Assembly: GCF_963082655.1 (NCBI RefSeq)
Contig: NC_081553.1
Span: 31,442,341-31,506,340, forward strand
DNA length: 64,000 bases
Source: Stomoxys calcitrans
Lineage: Eukaryota > Arthropoda > Insecta > Diptera > Muscidae
Direction: 5' to 3'
The position numbers and the translations under genes were made by a program. The notes under the pieces were generated by a model, which was not told where the DNA came from, ran no database searches, and saw only the letters and a list, made by a program, of their open reading frames with translations. Below, in pieces: positions 34,755 through 44,927 of this stretch (position 1 is its first letter; each line of letters opens with the position of its first letter).

Positions 34755-36085
34755 TGAAATTGTTGCGCTTTGTTTGTTTGTCCGTTCAGTATAGATTTAA
34801 AAACGGCTTAATCGATTTTCACAGATGATAGAGTTTGGGCCCCCTGCGAAAATAGGGTACTACATTTTTTGATATCCGAACGAGGGGGCGGACCCTCCCC
34901 CATTCCCAAATTTTCAAAAACGCCAGATCTCGAAGATGCGTGCACCGATTTAAGCGAAATTTTGTATGCAACCCCAAAAATAAGGATTGTTAAAAAATTT
35001 TGGGGTCAAATAATCTGGGGAGAGGCCCCATCCCAAAACCCACCCGAACGGTCATGCGCACCGATTGGGACAATATGGGTATCAAATGAAAGGTATTTAA
35101 GTGTAGAGTACGAATTTGGTATACAAATTTCACTCTTAAGTTTCGGGGGGTCCCCCCCCCCAAAAAAAAAAAAAGTCTCAAGAGGATACTTTCACCGTTT
35201 TGGCCAATATGGGTATCAAATGAATGGCATTTGAGAGTAGAGTTCAACTTGGCATTAAAATGTTACCCTAAGAGTCGGGGGGCCCCACACCCCCAAAGAC
35301 ACTACCCAACAGGACACTTTAACCGCTTTGAGTAATATATGTATCAATTAAAAGTTATTCATATATAGAATACAAATTTAAGATAACAAAATATTTGTTG
35401 GTGTCTGAGGGCCCTTCCCACAACCCAAAACTCCAGCAGGACAAATTTACCGATTGGGAAAAATATGGATATCAAATGAAAGTTTTTTAAAGGTAGAGTC
35501 CAATGCTGATATAAAAATGTATTTTTTGGTGTCTGAGGGCCCTCCACACCCCCCTAAACCCCTCATGGTATCAAACGAAAGATATGTGGAAACTGGGTAC
35601 ACATCTGTTATAAGAATTTGGTCCAAGGTGTCTAGGGGGCCTTCCCAATCCAAAAAACCCCCAAAACGGGCATAAATGTCCAACGTCACAAAATAGGTTT
35701 CGGATGAAAGGTCTTCGGGACTTGACTACGAATCTGGCATGCTCAGTTAGGACGGAGTCTGGGACCGGTCCACCCACTAAATACCCTTCAATAGGACGTG
35801 TAGTTCAATCGGGATAATATGTCAATTAAAAGAAAGGTCTATGGCAGTATATTTCGAATCTAATGTTGGTGTGAGGTTTCAAGTATCTGGGTCACGTCCT
35901 ACCGTTCCGCAGGACTGTACATTGCGACAATAAAAGACTCAAATAAATTATCATTTGGTTCTTAGCGTCGGGGGGACCGACACCCTCCCCCCAATAAATG
36001 CAACACCAAACTATCATGTAGGGTGACCGAGAATATATTGTACTCAAATGAAAGGACGTATCAGATGGCAATCCCCCAAAGGCCC

Positions 36086-36170
36086 AAAGGAGGCCCCTTA
36101 TCATTGAGCTTAAAACTTGAATCCGACTACACTCATTGATATGTGAGAAGTTTGCCCTTTTTCCTATTTT
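36086..36170 (+). mobile_element. SINE-A 3'-end fragment, plus strand
   Basis: AGGCCCCTTATCATTGAGCT, then ATTGATATGTGAGAAGTTTG and a decayed CCCTTTTTCC match the SINE-A 3' end. It is one of the few plus-oriented pieces. Confidence 0.75.
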
Positions 36171-36604
36171 TTTGTAAGTACATGGGTGGCCGCCCCACCC
36201 TGCATATCCCTCAAACTGGACATATTTGTGGGTTATGGCAAAAAGGGGCTCAAATCTTTATCTGTTTCATGGCCTAGTGTTTCCGGGCCTCACCTTTATG
36301 AACTCCACCTAAACCACACATATATACCGACCATAGCAAATGTAGCGCTAATGTGATTTTCGGGAGGGGAGTAGAATCTGATATCCACTTTTGGGGCAAA
36401 GAGTTTGGAGCACCAAATCCAAGAGAATGAAGTAGAGCTAACATCCAAACTTTAATGAACGGACTCTCTTCTTACCTTATTTCAAAAACGCCAGATCTCG
36501 GAGATGGATGGGATATCTAGGGGGCCGCCCCACATTCAAATGGAATATAAACCAATAATGACAATATGGGACTCAAATGAAGAGGACTTGAGACCAGAGC
36601 AAAA

Positions 36605-36915
36605 AAGCAAATAGAGCCTATGACCATTCCACAAAGAAACAGGGGCAAACTTCTCACATTTCAATGAGTGCAGTCCGTTTCAAGTTTAAGCTCAATGATA
36701 AGGGTTCTCCTTTTTATAGCCAAGTCCGAACGGCGTGCCGCAATACGGCACCTCTTTGGAGAGAAGTTTTACATGGCATAGTACCTCACAAATGTGGCCA
36801 GCATTAGGAGGGGAGACCACCGCTGAACGTTTTTTCTGATGGTCTTGTCAGGATTCAAACCCAGGCGTTCAGCGTCATAGACGGACATGCAAACCTCTGC
36901 GCTATGGTGGCCCCC
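36605..36915 (-). mobile_element. SINE-A, near full length
   Basis: Tail side AGCAAATAGAGCCTATGACC. Body CCGAACGGCGTGCCGCAATA, GGAGAGAAGTTTTACATGGC and CCAGCATTAGGAGGGGAG. Head with GGATTCAAACCCAGGCG and CTCTGCGCTATGGTGGCC. Confidence 0.85.
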
Positions 36916-37167
36916 ACCACCACTTGAGACCAGAGTACGAATCTGATATATGGGGATCCGCCTCACTCTCAAAAACACCCCTTTACCGGATATATTTACC
37001 GACCATAGCAATATACGGCTCCAATGAAGGTATTTGGGAGAAAAGCATCAATTGGCGCGAAATATCTGAAAGGCCGTACCAGCAACCCCAAGCAGGATAT
37101 ATTTTCTGACGTGACCGTATAGGGCTCAGATAAAGAAGGCGCTGCGGAGCGGGCCCTGTCTAGCTAA

Positions 37168-37616
37168 TGTCCACTAAAAGTAGAAGCTGAAAAAGCCTCT
37201 AAAAAAATGTTAGCCACTTAAAACTTTTTAGAATATTCCTCTTTTAACAGAACAAATTTTAAATGAAACCTTGACAATATTGTTCTTCTCATAGCTCTGA
37301 ATACATATGTGATTTCCATAACTAATCCCACATGTTTTTTTTCCCTCAAATAGAAATCATCATACAAGGACAAAAAATTGAACTTTCCATGAAGGTCTTT
37401 CACTTTATTTCCATGGAAATACTTGCGAACACATTTCCAGGGAATCAATGTTGCTGCCATTTGAAGGCGGAGATTTTTCTTGCGACACTATATCAATATC
37501 ATGATTGCGATACAAAGAATTGAAATTTTCTCCTAAACTACTTCGCATTGAAATTTGACCTTTAAAGTCATTCTAATAAAAATGTTGTTCTGTGAAAAAT
37601 GGCTTAGAAAGAAAAT
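37168..37616. other. Unique DNA, nothing recognised
   Basis: A weak ACTAAAAGTAGAAGC motif-like string at about 37,172. No gene recognised. Confidence 0.4.
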
Positions 37617-38755
37617 TTTATCTACCCTCCACCATAGGATGGAGGTATACTCATTTCGTCATTCTGTTTATAACTCCTCGAAATATTTGTCTAAGACCTC
37701 ATAAAGTATAGATATTCTTGATTGTCATGACATTTTAAATCGATCTAGCCATGTCCGTCCGTCTGTCCGTCCGTCTGTCCGTCCGTCTGTCCGTCCGTCT
37801 GTCCGTCCGTCTGTCCGTCCGTCTGTCCGTCCGTCCATCTGTCCGTCCTTCCGCCTGTCTGTCGAAAGCACGCTAACTTTCGAAGGAGTAAAGCTATCCG
37901 CTTGACATTTTGCACAAATTCTTCTTATTAGTGTAGGTCGGTTGGGATTGTAAACGGGCCATATAGGTTCATGTTTTGATATAGCTGCCATATAAACCGA
38001 TCTTGGATATTGACTTCTTGAGTCACTAGAGTGTGCAATTCTTACGACGTGTTTTGTTATGATATCCAACAAATGTGCCAAGTATGGTTCAAATCGGTCA
38101 ATAACCTGATATAGCTGCCATATAAACCGATCTTGGGTCTTGACTTCTTGAGCCTCTAGAGGGCGCAATTCTTATCCGATTTGAATGAATTTTGCACGAC
38201 GTTTTTTGTTATGATATCCAACAACTGTGCCAAATATGGTTTAAATCGGTTCATAACCTGATATAGCTGTCATATAAACCGATCTTGAATCTGGACTTCT
38301 TTACCCACTAGAGGGCGCAATTCCTATCCGATTTGGTTGAAATTTTGCATGAGGTGTTTTATTATGACTTCCACTGTGCCAAATATGGTTAAAATCGGTC
38401 TATAACCTGATATTGCTGCCATATTAACCGATCTGGGTTCTTGACTTCTTGAGCATCAACTCTTATCCGAGATGACTGACATTTTATACAACGGTTTCTT
38501 CCATGACCTCCAACACATATGGTCTGAATCGGTCTTTAGCCTGATACACCTCCCCTATAAACCGATGTCCCTATTTTACTTCTTGAGCCCCTAAAAGGCC
38601 CAATTCTTATTCGATTTGGCTGACATTTTACTCAATTCAATTAGCATAGCAATTCTTTTCTTTGTTTATCTAAAAAGAAATACCGGGAAAGAACTCGACA
38701 AACGCGATCCATGGTGGAGGGTATATAAGATTCGGCCCGGCCCGGCACGCTTCTC
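37617..38755 (-). mobile_element. Family A element with expanded GTCY tract
   Basis: The minus-strand 3' end is CTACCCTCCACCATAGGATG. The core GTCATGACATTTTAAATCGA lies beside a long GTCY tract (37,752-37,862). About five units follow (ATATAGCTGCCATATAAACC). The 5' end GGTGGAGGGTATATAAGATT is followed by a damaged palindrome (TTCGGCCCGGCCCGG). Confidence 0.85.
37752..37862. repeat. (GTCCGTCCGTCT)n microsatellite inside family A
   Basis: About six consecutive 12-base GTCCGTCCGTCT units, then variant tetramers, about 110 bases in all. The same spot is roughly 20-40 bases in the other family A copies here. On the minus strand it reads as an Asp-Gly-Arg-Thr repeat, which is not a gene. Confidence 0.95.
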
Positions 38756-38842
38756 AAAATTTGTGTTTTGCAGTTATAAAATTTCAATGCAATTTTGTTC
38801 TTCAAAATTTTATATTCTTAGAAAATTTCATCGAGTTTCTGT

Positions 38843-39573
38843 CCCTAACCCTGGAGAACATATCTCTGAACACAAAGAGCGCTCTCAACTGTTGCAGATC
38901 TCTCAACGAGATGGCTGAACAGTTAAAAGTTCTCCTGTTCTGTGTGCCAGGCCACAGAGATATCCCAGGGAATGGTAAAGCGGATCCCAGAGAAGCTTGC
39001 GAGACTAGGAACTACCCCATACATTCCAAAGATACTGGCATTTTGAGGGTATGCCTCTAGCGACAGTTTTCATGACCAGACATGAAGTACAACGAATGAT
39101 AGATGGTCACAAAGAGGGGGCTGTGAGTATTACAAAACTATGTGGCCTAGTTGGAAGAGGTCTATTGCTTTGCTGTCATTGGCTACAACAGACGTCTCAG
39201 TCATTGTGTTGGTCATTACAGGTCACTGTCTAATCGGAAAACATGCTGACAGACTGAAGGTTGCCAGTAACGACTTTTGCAGAAACTGTGAGGACATCGA
39301 AGAAGAAAAGACTATGGAACACCTTTTGTGTGTGTGTCCCGCAATGGGAGTCAGAGGGAGTTCCACTTTAGGTTCTAATTTCTTTGAGAACCTGTCTGAT
39401 TAAGCGGATGTGAACATTCGCAAGATATTGGGCTTTTTAAAGCGATCTGGAAGGTTCAACGGTAGGAAGGCATCTTCCTTCTTCTGTGGTATCACAATGG
39501 ACGAAAACGTCTAAGTGAGTCCAATGGCAGACTGCCACTTTAACTTAACCTTATCTAACCTGACCTAACCTAA
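38843..39573 (+). pseudogene. Jockey/R1/LOA-like LINE: RNase H and C-terminal fragment
   Basis: The plus strand starts in an RNase H domain (LNTKSALNCCRSLNEMAEQL, then FCVPGHRDIPGNGKAD, where the last Asp is the family's conserved residue). After frameshifts near 38,990 and 39,140 it continues with SIALLSLATTDVSVIVLVIT, GHCLIGKHADRL and a cysteine/histidine knuckle (FCRNCEDIEEEKTMEHLLCV, then CPA), and ends IRKILGFLKRSGRFN. A stop lies before ADVNIRK. The 3' untranslated region (39,481-39,573) ends in TAACCTAACC-like repeats and closely matches the 3' half of SINE-B at 46,656-46,722. It is 5'-truncated and dead. The clade is uncertain. Confidence 0.8.
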
Positions 39574-40100
39574 AGGCATGGCGTGCTACGGGACCAAGAC
39601 CGTCTTTTGCAAAATTGGGAAAACTTGGATAAGCAAGTATCCTCATATTGAGCCATCAAGCCGTACAGTGGCTGGATACTCAATAGCGTCAAACGAACAG
39701 GGGCCGACGATCAGACAATCACCATGTAAAGATTCTAATACTAAAACAACAGTCAGTGCAGGGGCAAGAGACCCAACACAGTCCAATGAACGGAGACCCG
39801 ACGGTGGATCCTTTACCGACTTCAAGATTCGGAAGACTAGGATAGGTAAAGATCCTAATATTGAACAATCAGGCAGGGCAGCGACAGGAGTCTCAATGCA
39901 GCCTAACGGACAGGGAGCCGACGATGGAACCATCACCTACTAAGTAGGCAAAGATCCTAGAATTGAAACATCAGAGAGTACAGGGACGGGAAACTCAATG
40001 CAACCTAACGAATAGGGACTCTACCGACTTTATTTATATTCGGAAGACTAGGATAGGCAAAGATCGCAATATTAAAACATTTCTTGTCTATTGGTGATAT
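39574..40100 (+). repeat. Imperfect tandem repeat with a 121-residue ORF, unrecognised
   Basis: The ORF at 39,578-39,943 (MACYGTKTVFCKIGKTW...) and the following non-open sequence share units of roughly 110-125 bases containing ATAGGTAAAGATCCTAAT, GAACAATCAGGCAGGGCAG, CTCAATGCAGCCTAACGGAC and GGAGCCGACGATGG. At least four degenerate units can be traced to about 40,080. The protein is hydrophilic, rich in Gly/Asn/Thr/Arg, with no domain I recognise. It begins right after the LINE 3' end. It could be part of a LINE ORF1 or a small satellite. Confidence 0.45.
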
Positions 40101-40121
40101 TTTATGGAAATGTTCAAAATG

Positions 40122-40229
40122 CAATGCAAATTTGCCCATGAACTTTCCATTAAGGAACTAGGGCAAACTTCTCACAAATCCATGAGTGCTATCCGATTTA
40201 AGTTTAAGCTCAATGATAAGGGGCCTATA
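40122..40229 (-). mobile_element. SINE-A 3'-end fragment
   Basis: GCAAATTTGCCCATGAACTT, AACTTCTCACAAATCCATGA and AAGCTCAATGATAAGGGGCC match SINE-A. The head is absent. Confidence 0.8.
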
Positions 40230-41174
40230 AAATCAATCAGATAATGTTTGCCGATATCAGCAAACTTATTTTTGTGGGTGCACAGGTAAAATTTCATAAG
40301 ATTTAAACTATGGAGAAAAATCTATACAATGTTTATATCTAGCAAACAAATTTCAGTGAAATTTTATATTTTGAAAAAATTTTGTTTCAGTGTATGCAGG
40401 TGTATATCAATTTTCTCAATTACACTCATTTATTTTAAATTAAATTCTTTCTTTGTTTTCTACAAAATGCTTCATATAATCAAGCAATCTTATCTCTAAC
40501 AATTCATATTTATCCTTTGTCTCACGGTTTGTATGGAAAACAATGTCTAGCAACTCATGCTCATCGATTCATCGTGTAATAAAGCAAAATCTTGAGATGT
40601 TAATCTTGGATTATACTCGCACTCTCATATTTACGAAACTTTATTTGCCATGGAAACATTTACTTATCATTTGCCTTTAACCATATTTCCATGCAAGTTT
40701 ATTGTTATATGCATACTTTATAAGTTTGATAAATGTTGCCTAGTTTTAGGCATTTCTTAGAACATAGCCTGGAAGCAGAAGAAATTCTCTTCAATATTCT
40801 ATCAATTGCAGGTGTTTTTGTAACATGAATGGCGTAATAAGGATTTAAAAAGAGAAAACAAAACCGTACAATGAATGGACTATAATTTAAGCAAAATCAG
40901 GAAATAAATCTTAAGGAAAACAGGTAAGAAATGTATAAAGTCTAGCTTTTGATACCTAGCACTACATTGGCTATGCAGGCTAAGTTGTCGGATTAAAATT
41001 TTTCTATAATTTGACATTTCGACCAAAATCTGTACATATAAAAGGAGTCATAGTCAAATCGTTATGCAAAATTTTGATAAGGTAGTTTGGTAATTGATTT
41101 TGCAAAGGCTGTTAAATTGGAAATCGATAAATATAAAATTTACGAATGATTTTAATATATAATGATCATGAGAG
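40230..41174. other. AT-rich unique DNA, nothing recognised
   Basis: Minus-strand motif copies: GCCTAGTTTTAGG at 40,738-40,750 and GCATACTTTA at 40,711. No gene recognised. Confidence 0.45.
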
Positions 41175-41179
41175 AAAAC

Positions 41180-41245
41180 TTCGCAGAGGTTAGCATGTCC
41201 GCCTATGACGCTGAACGCCTGGGTTCGAATCCTGGCGAAACCAAA
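41180..41245 (+). mobile_element. SINE-A tRNA-like head fragment, plus strand
   Basis: CGCAGAGGTTAGCATGTCCG (A-box side) and GCCTGGGTTCGAATCCTGGC (B box). Only the head is present. It abuts a minus-strand copy. Confidence 0.8.
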
Positions 41246-41524
41246 ATTGCAAATTTTGCCCATGAACATTCCACTAAGGAACAGGGGCAAATTTCTCACC
41301 TATCAATGAGTGCTTTCCGATTCAAGTTTAAGCTCAATGATGAGGGGCCTCCTTTTTATAGCCGAGTCCGAACGGCGTGCCGTAGTGCGACACCTCTTTG
41401 GAGAGAAGTTCTACATGGCATAGTACCTCACAAATGTCGCCAGCATTAGGAGGGTAAAATCAGCGCTGAAAATTTTTCTGATGGTCTCGTCAGGATTCGA
41501 ACCCAGGCGTTCAGCGTCATAGGC
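41246..41524 (-). mobile_element. SINE-A, left arm of an inverted pair
   Basis: Tail AATTGCAAATTTTGCCCATG through CCGAACGGCGTGCCGTAGTG and GTTCTACATGGC to GGATTCGAACCCAGGCG and GCGTCATAGGCG, where it meets the right arm. It shares private variants with the right arm (TTCTACATGG, ATGTCGCCAGCATT). Confidence 0.9.
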
Positions 41525-41745
41525 GCTGGCGAGACCATCAGAAACAAATTTCAGCGGTGGTTTTACCCTCCTAATGCTGGCGACATTTGTGAGGTACTAT
41601 GCCATGTAGAACTTCTCTCCAAAGAGGTGTCGCACTACGGCACGCCGTTCGGACTCGGCTATGAAAAGGAGGCCCCTTATCATTGAGCTTAAACTTGAAT
41701 CGGACTGCACTCATTGATATGTGAGAAGTTTGCCTCTGTTCCATG
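41525..41745 (+). mobile_element. SINE-A, right arm of an inverted pair
   Basis: Starts CTGGCGAGACCATCAG without the tRNA-like head. It runs through TAATGCTGGCGACATTTGTG, GCCATGTAGAACTTCTCTCC and TATCATTGAGCTTAAACTTG to GTTTGCCTCTGTTCCATGG. Confidence 0.9.
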
Positions 41746-41759
41746 GTCAACATTTTTAT

Positions 41760-42336
41760 TGTATTTGTATCAGGATAATTTCGTTTGTAACACCTCGAAA
41801 TATTCGTCCATAGGCCCCATAAAGTATATATGGTCTTGATCGTCTCGACATTCTGAGTCGACCTAGCCACGTCCGTCCGTCTGTCAAAATCATGTTAGCG
41901 ATCGAACGCGTAAAGCTAGCCGCTTGAAATTTTGCACATATACTTTTTATTGATGTAGGTCGTTGGGTATTTTAAATGGGCCATAGCTCCCATACAAACC
42001 GATCTCCAGATTTGACTTCTTGAGCCCCTGGAAGCAGCAATTTTTGTACGATTTGGCTGAAATTTTACACATGGTCTTCGGTTATGACTTTCAACGACTA
42101 TGCCGAGGACGATATGAATCTGTCTATAACCTAATATAGCTCTTATATAAACCGTTCTCCCGATTATCCTTGATCGGTTTCTAGAAGCTTTAATTTATGC
42201 TGGCTGGACAGAAATTTCGTATGAAGAATAAAATCGTGCCCTTCAACTAAATTAATTTTTTATGAATTGTTAACAGAATCCATGGTGATGGGTTCCCAAG
42301 ATTCGGCCCGGCCGAACTTTGGACGCTTTCACTTGT
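41760..42336 (-). mobile_element. Family E/A element, short
   Basis: Minus-strand 3' core (ACACCTCGAAATATTCGTCC, CTGAGTCGACCTAGCCACGT, CCGTCCGTCTGTC), two or three units, then the palindrome complement TTCGGCCCGGCCGAA at 42,302-42,316 and CTTTCACTTGT. The 3' hairpin is lost. Confidence 0.75.
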
Positions 42337-43693
42337 TTTATTTACACTTGTTGACTTTCTGAAAGAGTTTCACTTGCTCAATGTTAGGCCACTTCTGGAC
42401 AAGGCGAAATTTGTGGTTTTTCTTTACACTTAGTACTATCGACCTATTTTTATTAAAATATATATTTTTTTTTATTTCAATGCCATTGCATCTTTAATGC
42501 ACACAAAAAACACTCTCACACAAATACAAAACTCATTGCCTAACCTAAAAGTATGCTTTCACTTTTAGTAATTACCATTTGCCGGCGGTTATGCCACTAA
42601 TTTCCCTTGACAAAGAAACTTATTGCACCACGGCACGATGGTTTGCGCCTTGCAACACAGGCAAAGTGACCCACTTTTTGTAGTTCTTGGCTATTTCATT
42701 GTGAATTATTTTCATCTTAAAAAGGCGGTTTACTTGAAGGTTTTGTGAAATGCACACACAAAAGATTTGTTTTTTGTTTTGTTGGCTAACACTTTAAAGT
42801 CAGCATAATAGTCTTTGGTTAAAAGAAATGTGTTATTAGGAAAAAAAGCTGTGTTTGACTAGGATATAGCACAATAAGGGAAACATTTTCTTAAGCAAAA
42901 GTTTATGGTCGAATCCTGTTAGGAAACTATAAATTATAATTTTTTTTATAATATAATTTTGAAACCATGTTTTACCATACTCTTTGCCATTGAAAAGCGT
43001 TTTTGATATTTGGATAATTTTAATTTGGATATTCTTTGGCATTTTAATCTAATTCGAAATTTTTAATCTGCCATAATTAAGATGGGACAAAAGACGTTTA
43101 ATCAAAATGCCCACTACTTTTAAATAAGGATTATACAGCGAAATAATATATTTTATTCTCATTGCATCTCATTACATTTATACAAAAGTTATTAATCCTA
43201 CTTTCCTAAATACCTACTTCTGAAAGCAATTGCACCAGACAATGTAATTCAAACAACAAATTAATTCTCAATAATGTGTTGTTGTTTATTTTACTGGAAA
43301 TCTTCGCTTTGCATAACCATAGCAACAATCCCACTTTACCAGAAAGGATTACGAATTGTTCTCTTAGGAGTAAAGAAAACAATGCACTGTGAGATCGAAT
43401 CGAATCGAGAAAGCATAAAGATAACTCTATGAAAATCTGAATGGTTAATTAAATTTTTCCCATAATTTTGTTTTCACACATACATTCATTTACATTCTTT
43501 CCACTGAAAATTGCAATTTCTTCGAAACGAAAATTCATAAAAACAAAAAGTAAATACTGGCAAAATGTTTTCACAAAAAACCTATTTCGGGCAAAGGTGG
43601 TTTGCACATGGGCACTTTAAAGTAAATTAGGTTTGGTGGCTACAAATATTGATTGCTGCAAAAAAAGGTCCATGAAGTGAAGGACTCGTATGA
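42337..43693. other. AT-rich unique DNA, nothing recognised
   Basis: Exact CCTAAAAGTATGC motif at 42,544-42,556. No coding region or repeat recognised. Confidence 0.45.
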
Positions 43694-44013
43694 TTGCAAA
43701 TTTGCCAATGAACATTCCATTAAGGAACAGGGGCAAACATCTCACATATCAATGAGTGCAGTCCAATTCAAGTTTTTAAGCTCAATGATAATGGGTCTCC
43801 TTTTTATAGCCGAGTCCGAACGGCGTGCCGCAATGCGACACCTCTTTTGAGGGGAAGTTTTTACATGGCATAGTACCTCACTAATGTCGACAGTATTAGA
43901 AGGGGATACCCACCGCTGAAAATTTTATGATGGGCTCGCCAGGATTCGAAATCAGGCATAGAGGCGTTCAGCGTCATGGACATATATGCTAACCTCTGGG
44001 CTACGGGGGCCTT
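43694..44013 (-). mobile_element. SINE-A, full copy
   Basis: Tail GATTGCAAATTTGCCAATGA. Body CCGAACGGCGTGCCGCAATG and AGTACCTCACTAATGTCGAC. The head has GGATTCGAAATCAGGCATAG (a short insertion) and CTCTGGGCTACGGGGGCC. It lies directly upstream of a family B element. Confidence 0.85.
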
Positions 44014-44017
44014 CACA

Positions 44018-44785
44018 TGAAGTAAAAAGGCATTAAGTTCGGCCGGGCCGAACTTTGGATATCCACCACCTCGGGTGTATATGTAAACCCCCTTTCGCCA
44101 CAATCTGGTGAAAATTGGATAACTTATGCACCCAAATTCGGCACGGACATTGAGTGGTCTAATAAATATAAGTCATTGTTGAATTTTGTATTTAAAACTT
44201 CAGCGAAATCGGATAAAAAATAAAGCTTTTATGGGCATCAGACCCTTCATCGGCAGATCGCTCTGTATGGAATCTATATCTAAATATTGTCCGATACAAA
44301 CCATATTTGAGACGGACATCAGAAGACCCAAAACTACCCACTCCTTCAGCGAAATCGGGTAATAAATAGAGCTTTTATGGGCTCCAGACCCTTTATCGGC
44401 AGATCCGATTTGATCCATATTTTGGTCAGATGGCAGGAAGCATAAATGACCTTCTGTTTAAAATTTTAATTATAAATAAAGTTGTTATGGGCTTCAGAGC
44501 CTCTATCGGGAGATTGGTCTATATGGCAGCTATATCTAAATAGAGACCAATCTGTACTATATTCGCGTCCGAAGTCGGGAGGCTTAAAACTTTGCTTTGT
44601 TCCAAATTTTAGGGAAATCGGGTAATAAATAAAGTTTTTTTGGGCTTTGCTTTGCACTCGTTCGGCAGTCCTATATATAGCAATCATGTAGACCAAACTT
44701 CCGAATGAAGGTCTTCGACCATAAAAGGAAGGTTTATAACTTGCCCTCGCTCTAAAGCGATATCCCTTGCCAAAATTTTTACCTA
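44018..44785 (+). mobile_element. Family B-like element, 3' truncated
   Basis: Near-start GAAGTAAAAAGGCATTAAG, palindrome TTCGGCCGGGCCGAA at 44,038-44,052, ATCCACCACCTCGGGTGTAT. Diverged units follow (AATAAATAGAGCTTTTATGG, ATCGGCAGATC). No GTCY core or 3' hairpin. Confidence 0.75.
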
Positions 44786-44805
44786 TTCGAAAATTGAGTT
44801 TATTA

Positions 44806-44927
44806 TACTCTACACTACTACGGTAGTGGTACCCTACACTACTACGGTAGTGGTAACCTACACTTCTACGGTAGTGGTACCCTACACTTCTACGGTAGTG
44901 GTACCCTACACCACTACAGGGTATTAT
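44806..44927. repeat. 24-bp hairpin unit tandemly repeated
   Basis: Four units start at 44,806, 44,830, 44,854 and 44,878, with a fifth partial unit from 44,902. Each has the form TACCCTACACTTCTACGG plus TAGTGG, self-complementary at its ends (TACCCTACAC against GTAGTGGTA). This is the C/D 3' hairpin in several copies. Confidence 0.9.

Larger units (their letters stand above)
34755..37167 (+). mobile_element. Helitron-type element with nested SINE-A pieces
   Basis: The 5' part directly abuts the family A end and lacks the usual TC start, but keeps GTTTGTTTGTCCGTTCAG, AAAAACGGCTTAATCGATTT and GGGGGCGGACCCTCCCCC. Units of about 130 bases (ATGGGTATCAAATGAAAGG) follow. The 3' end GCGGAGCGGGCCCTGTCTAG plus CTAA (37,164-37,167) is followed by T. 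SINE-A pieces sit at 36,086-36,170 and 36,605-36,915. No Rep/helicase ORF. Confidence 0.7.

Noticed and set aside
34755..37167. LTR retrotransposon
   Set aside because: No long terminal repeats, primer site or gag/pol motifs. The CTAA^T end and TTTGTTTGT start fit a Helitron better.
37725..38168. 147-residue ORF ending in Asp-Gly-Arg-Thr repeats
   Set aside because: Translation of the GTCY microsatellite plus family A units.
41180..41245. tRNA gene (clear A and B boxes)
   Set aside because: It is the head of SINE-A. Many copies share it joined to the same non-tRNA body, and the acceptor stem is not intact. The same applies to 46,560-46,640 (SINE-B).
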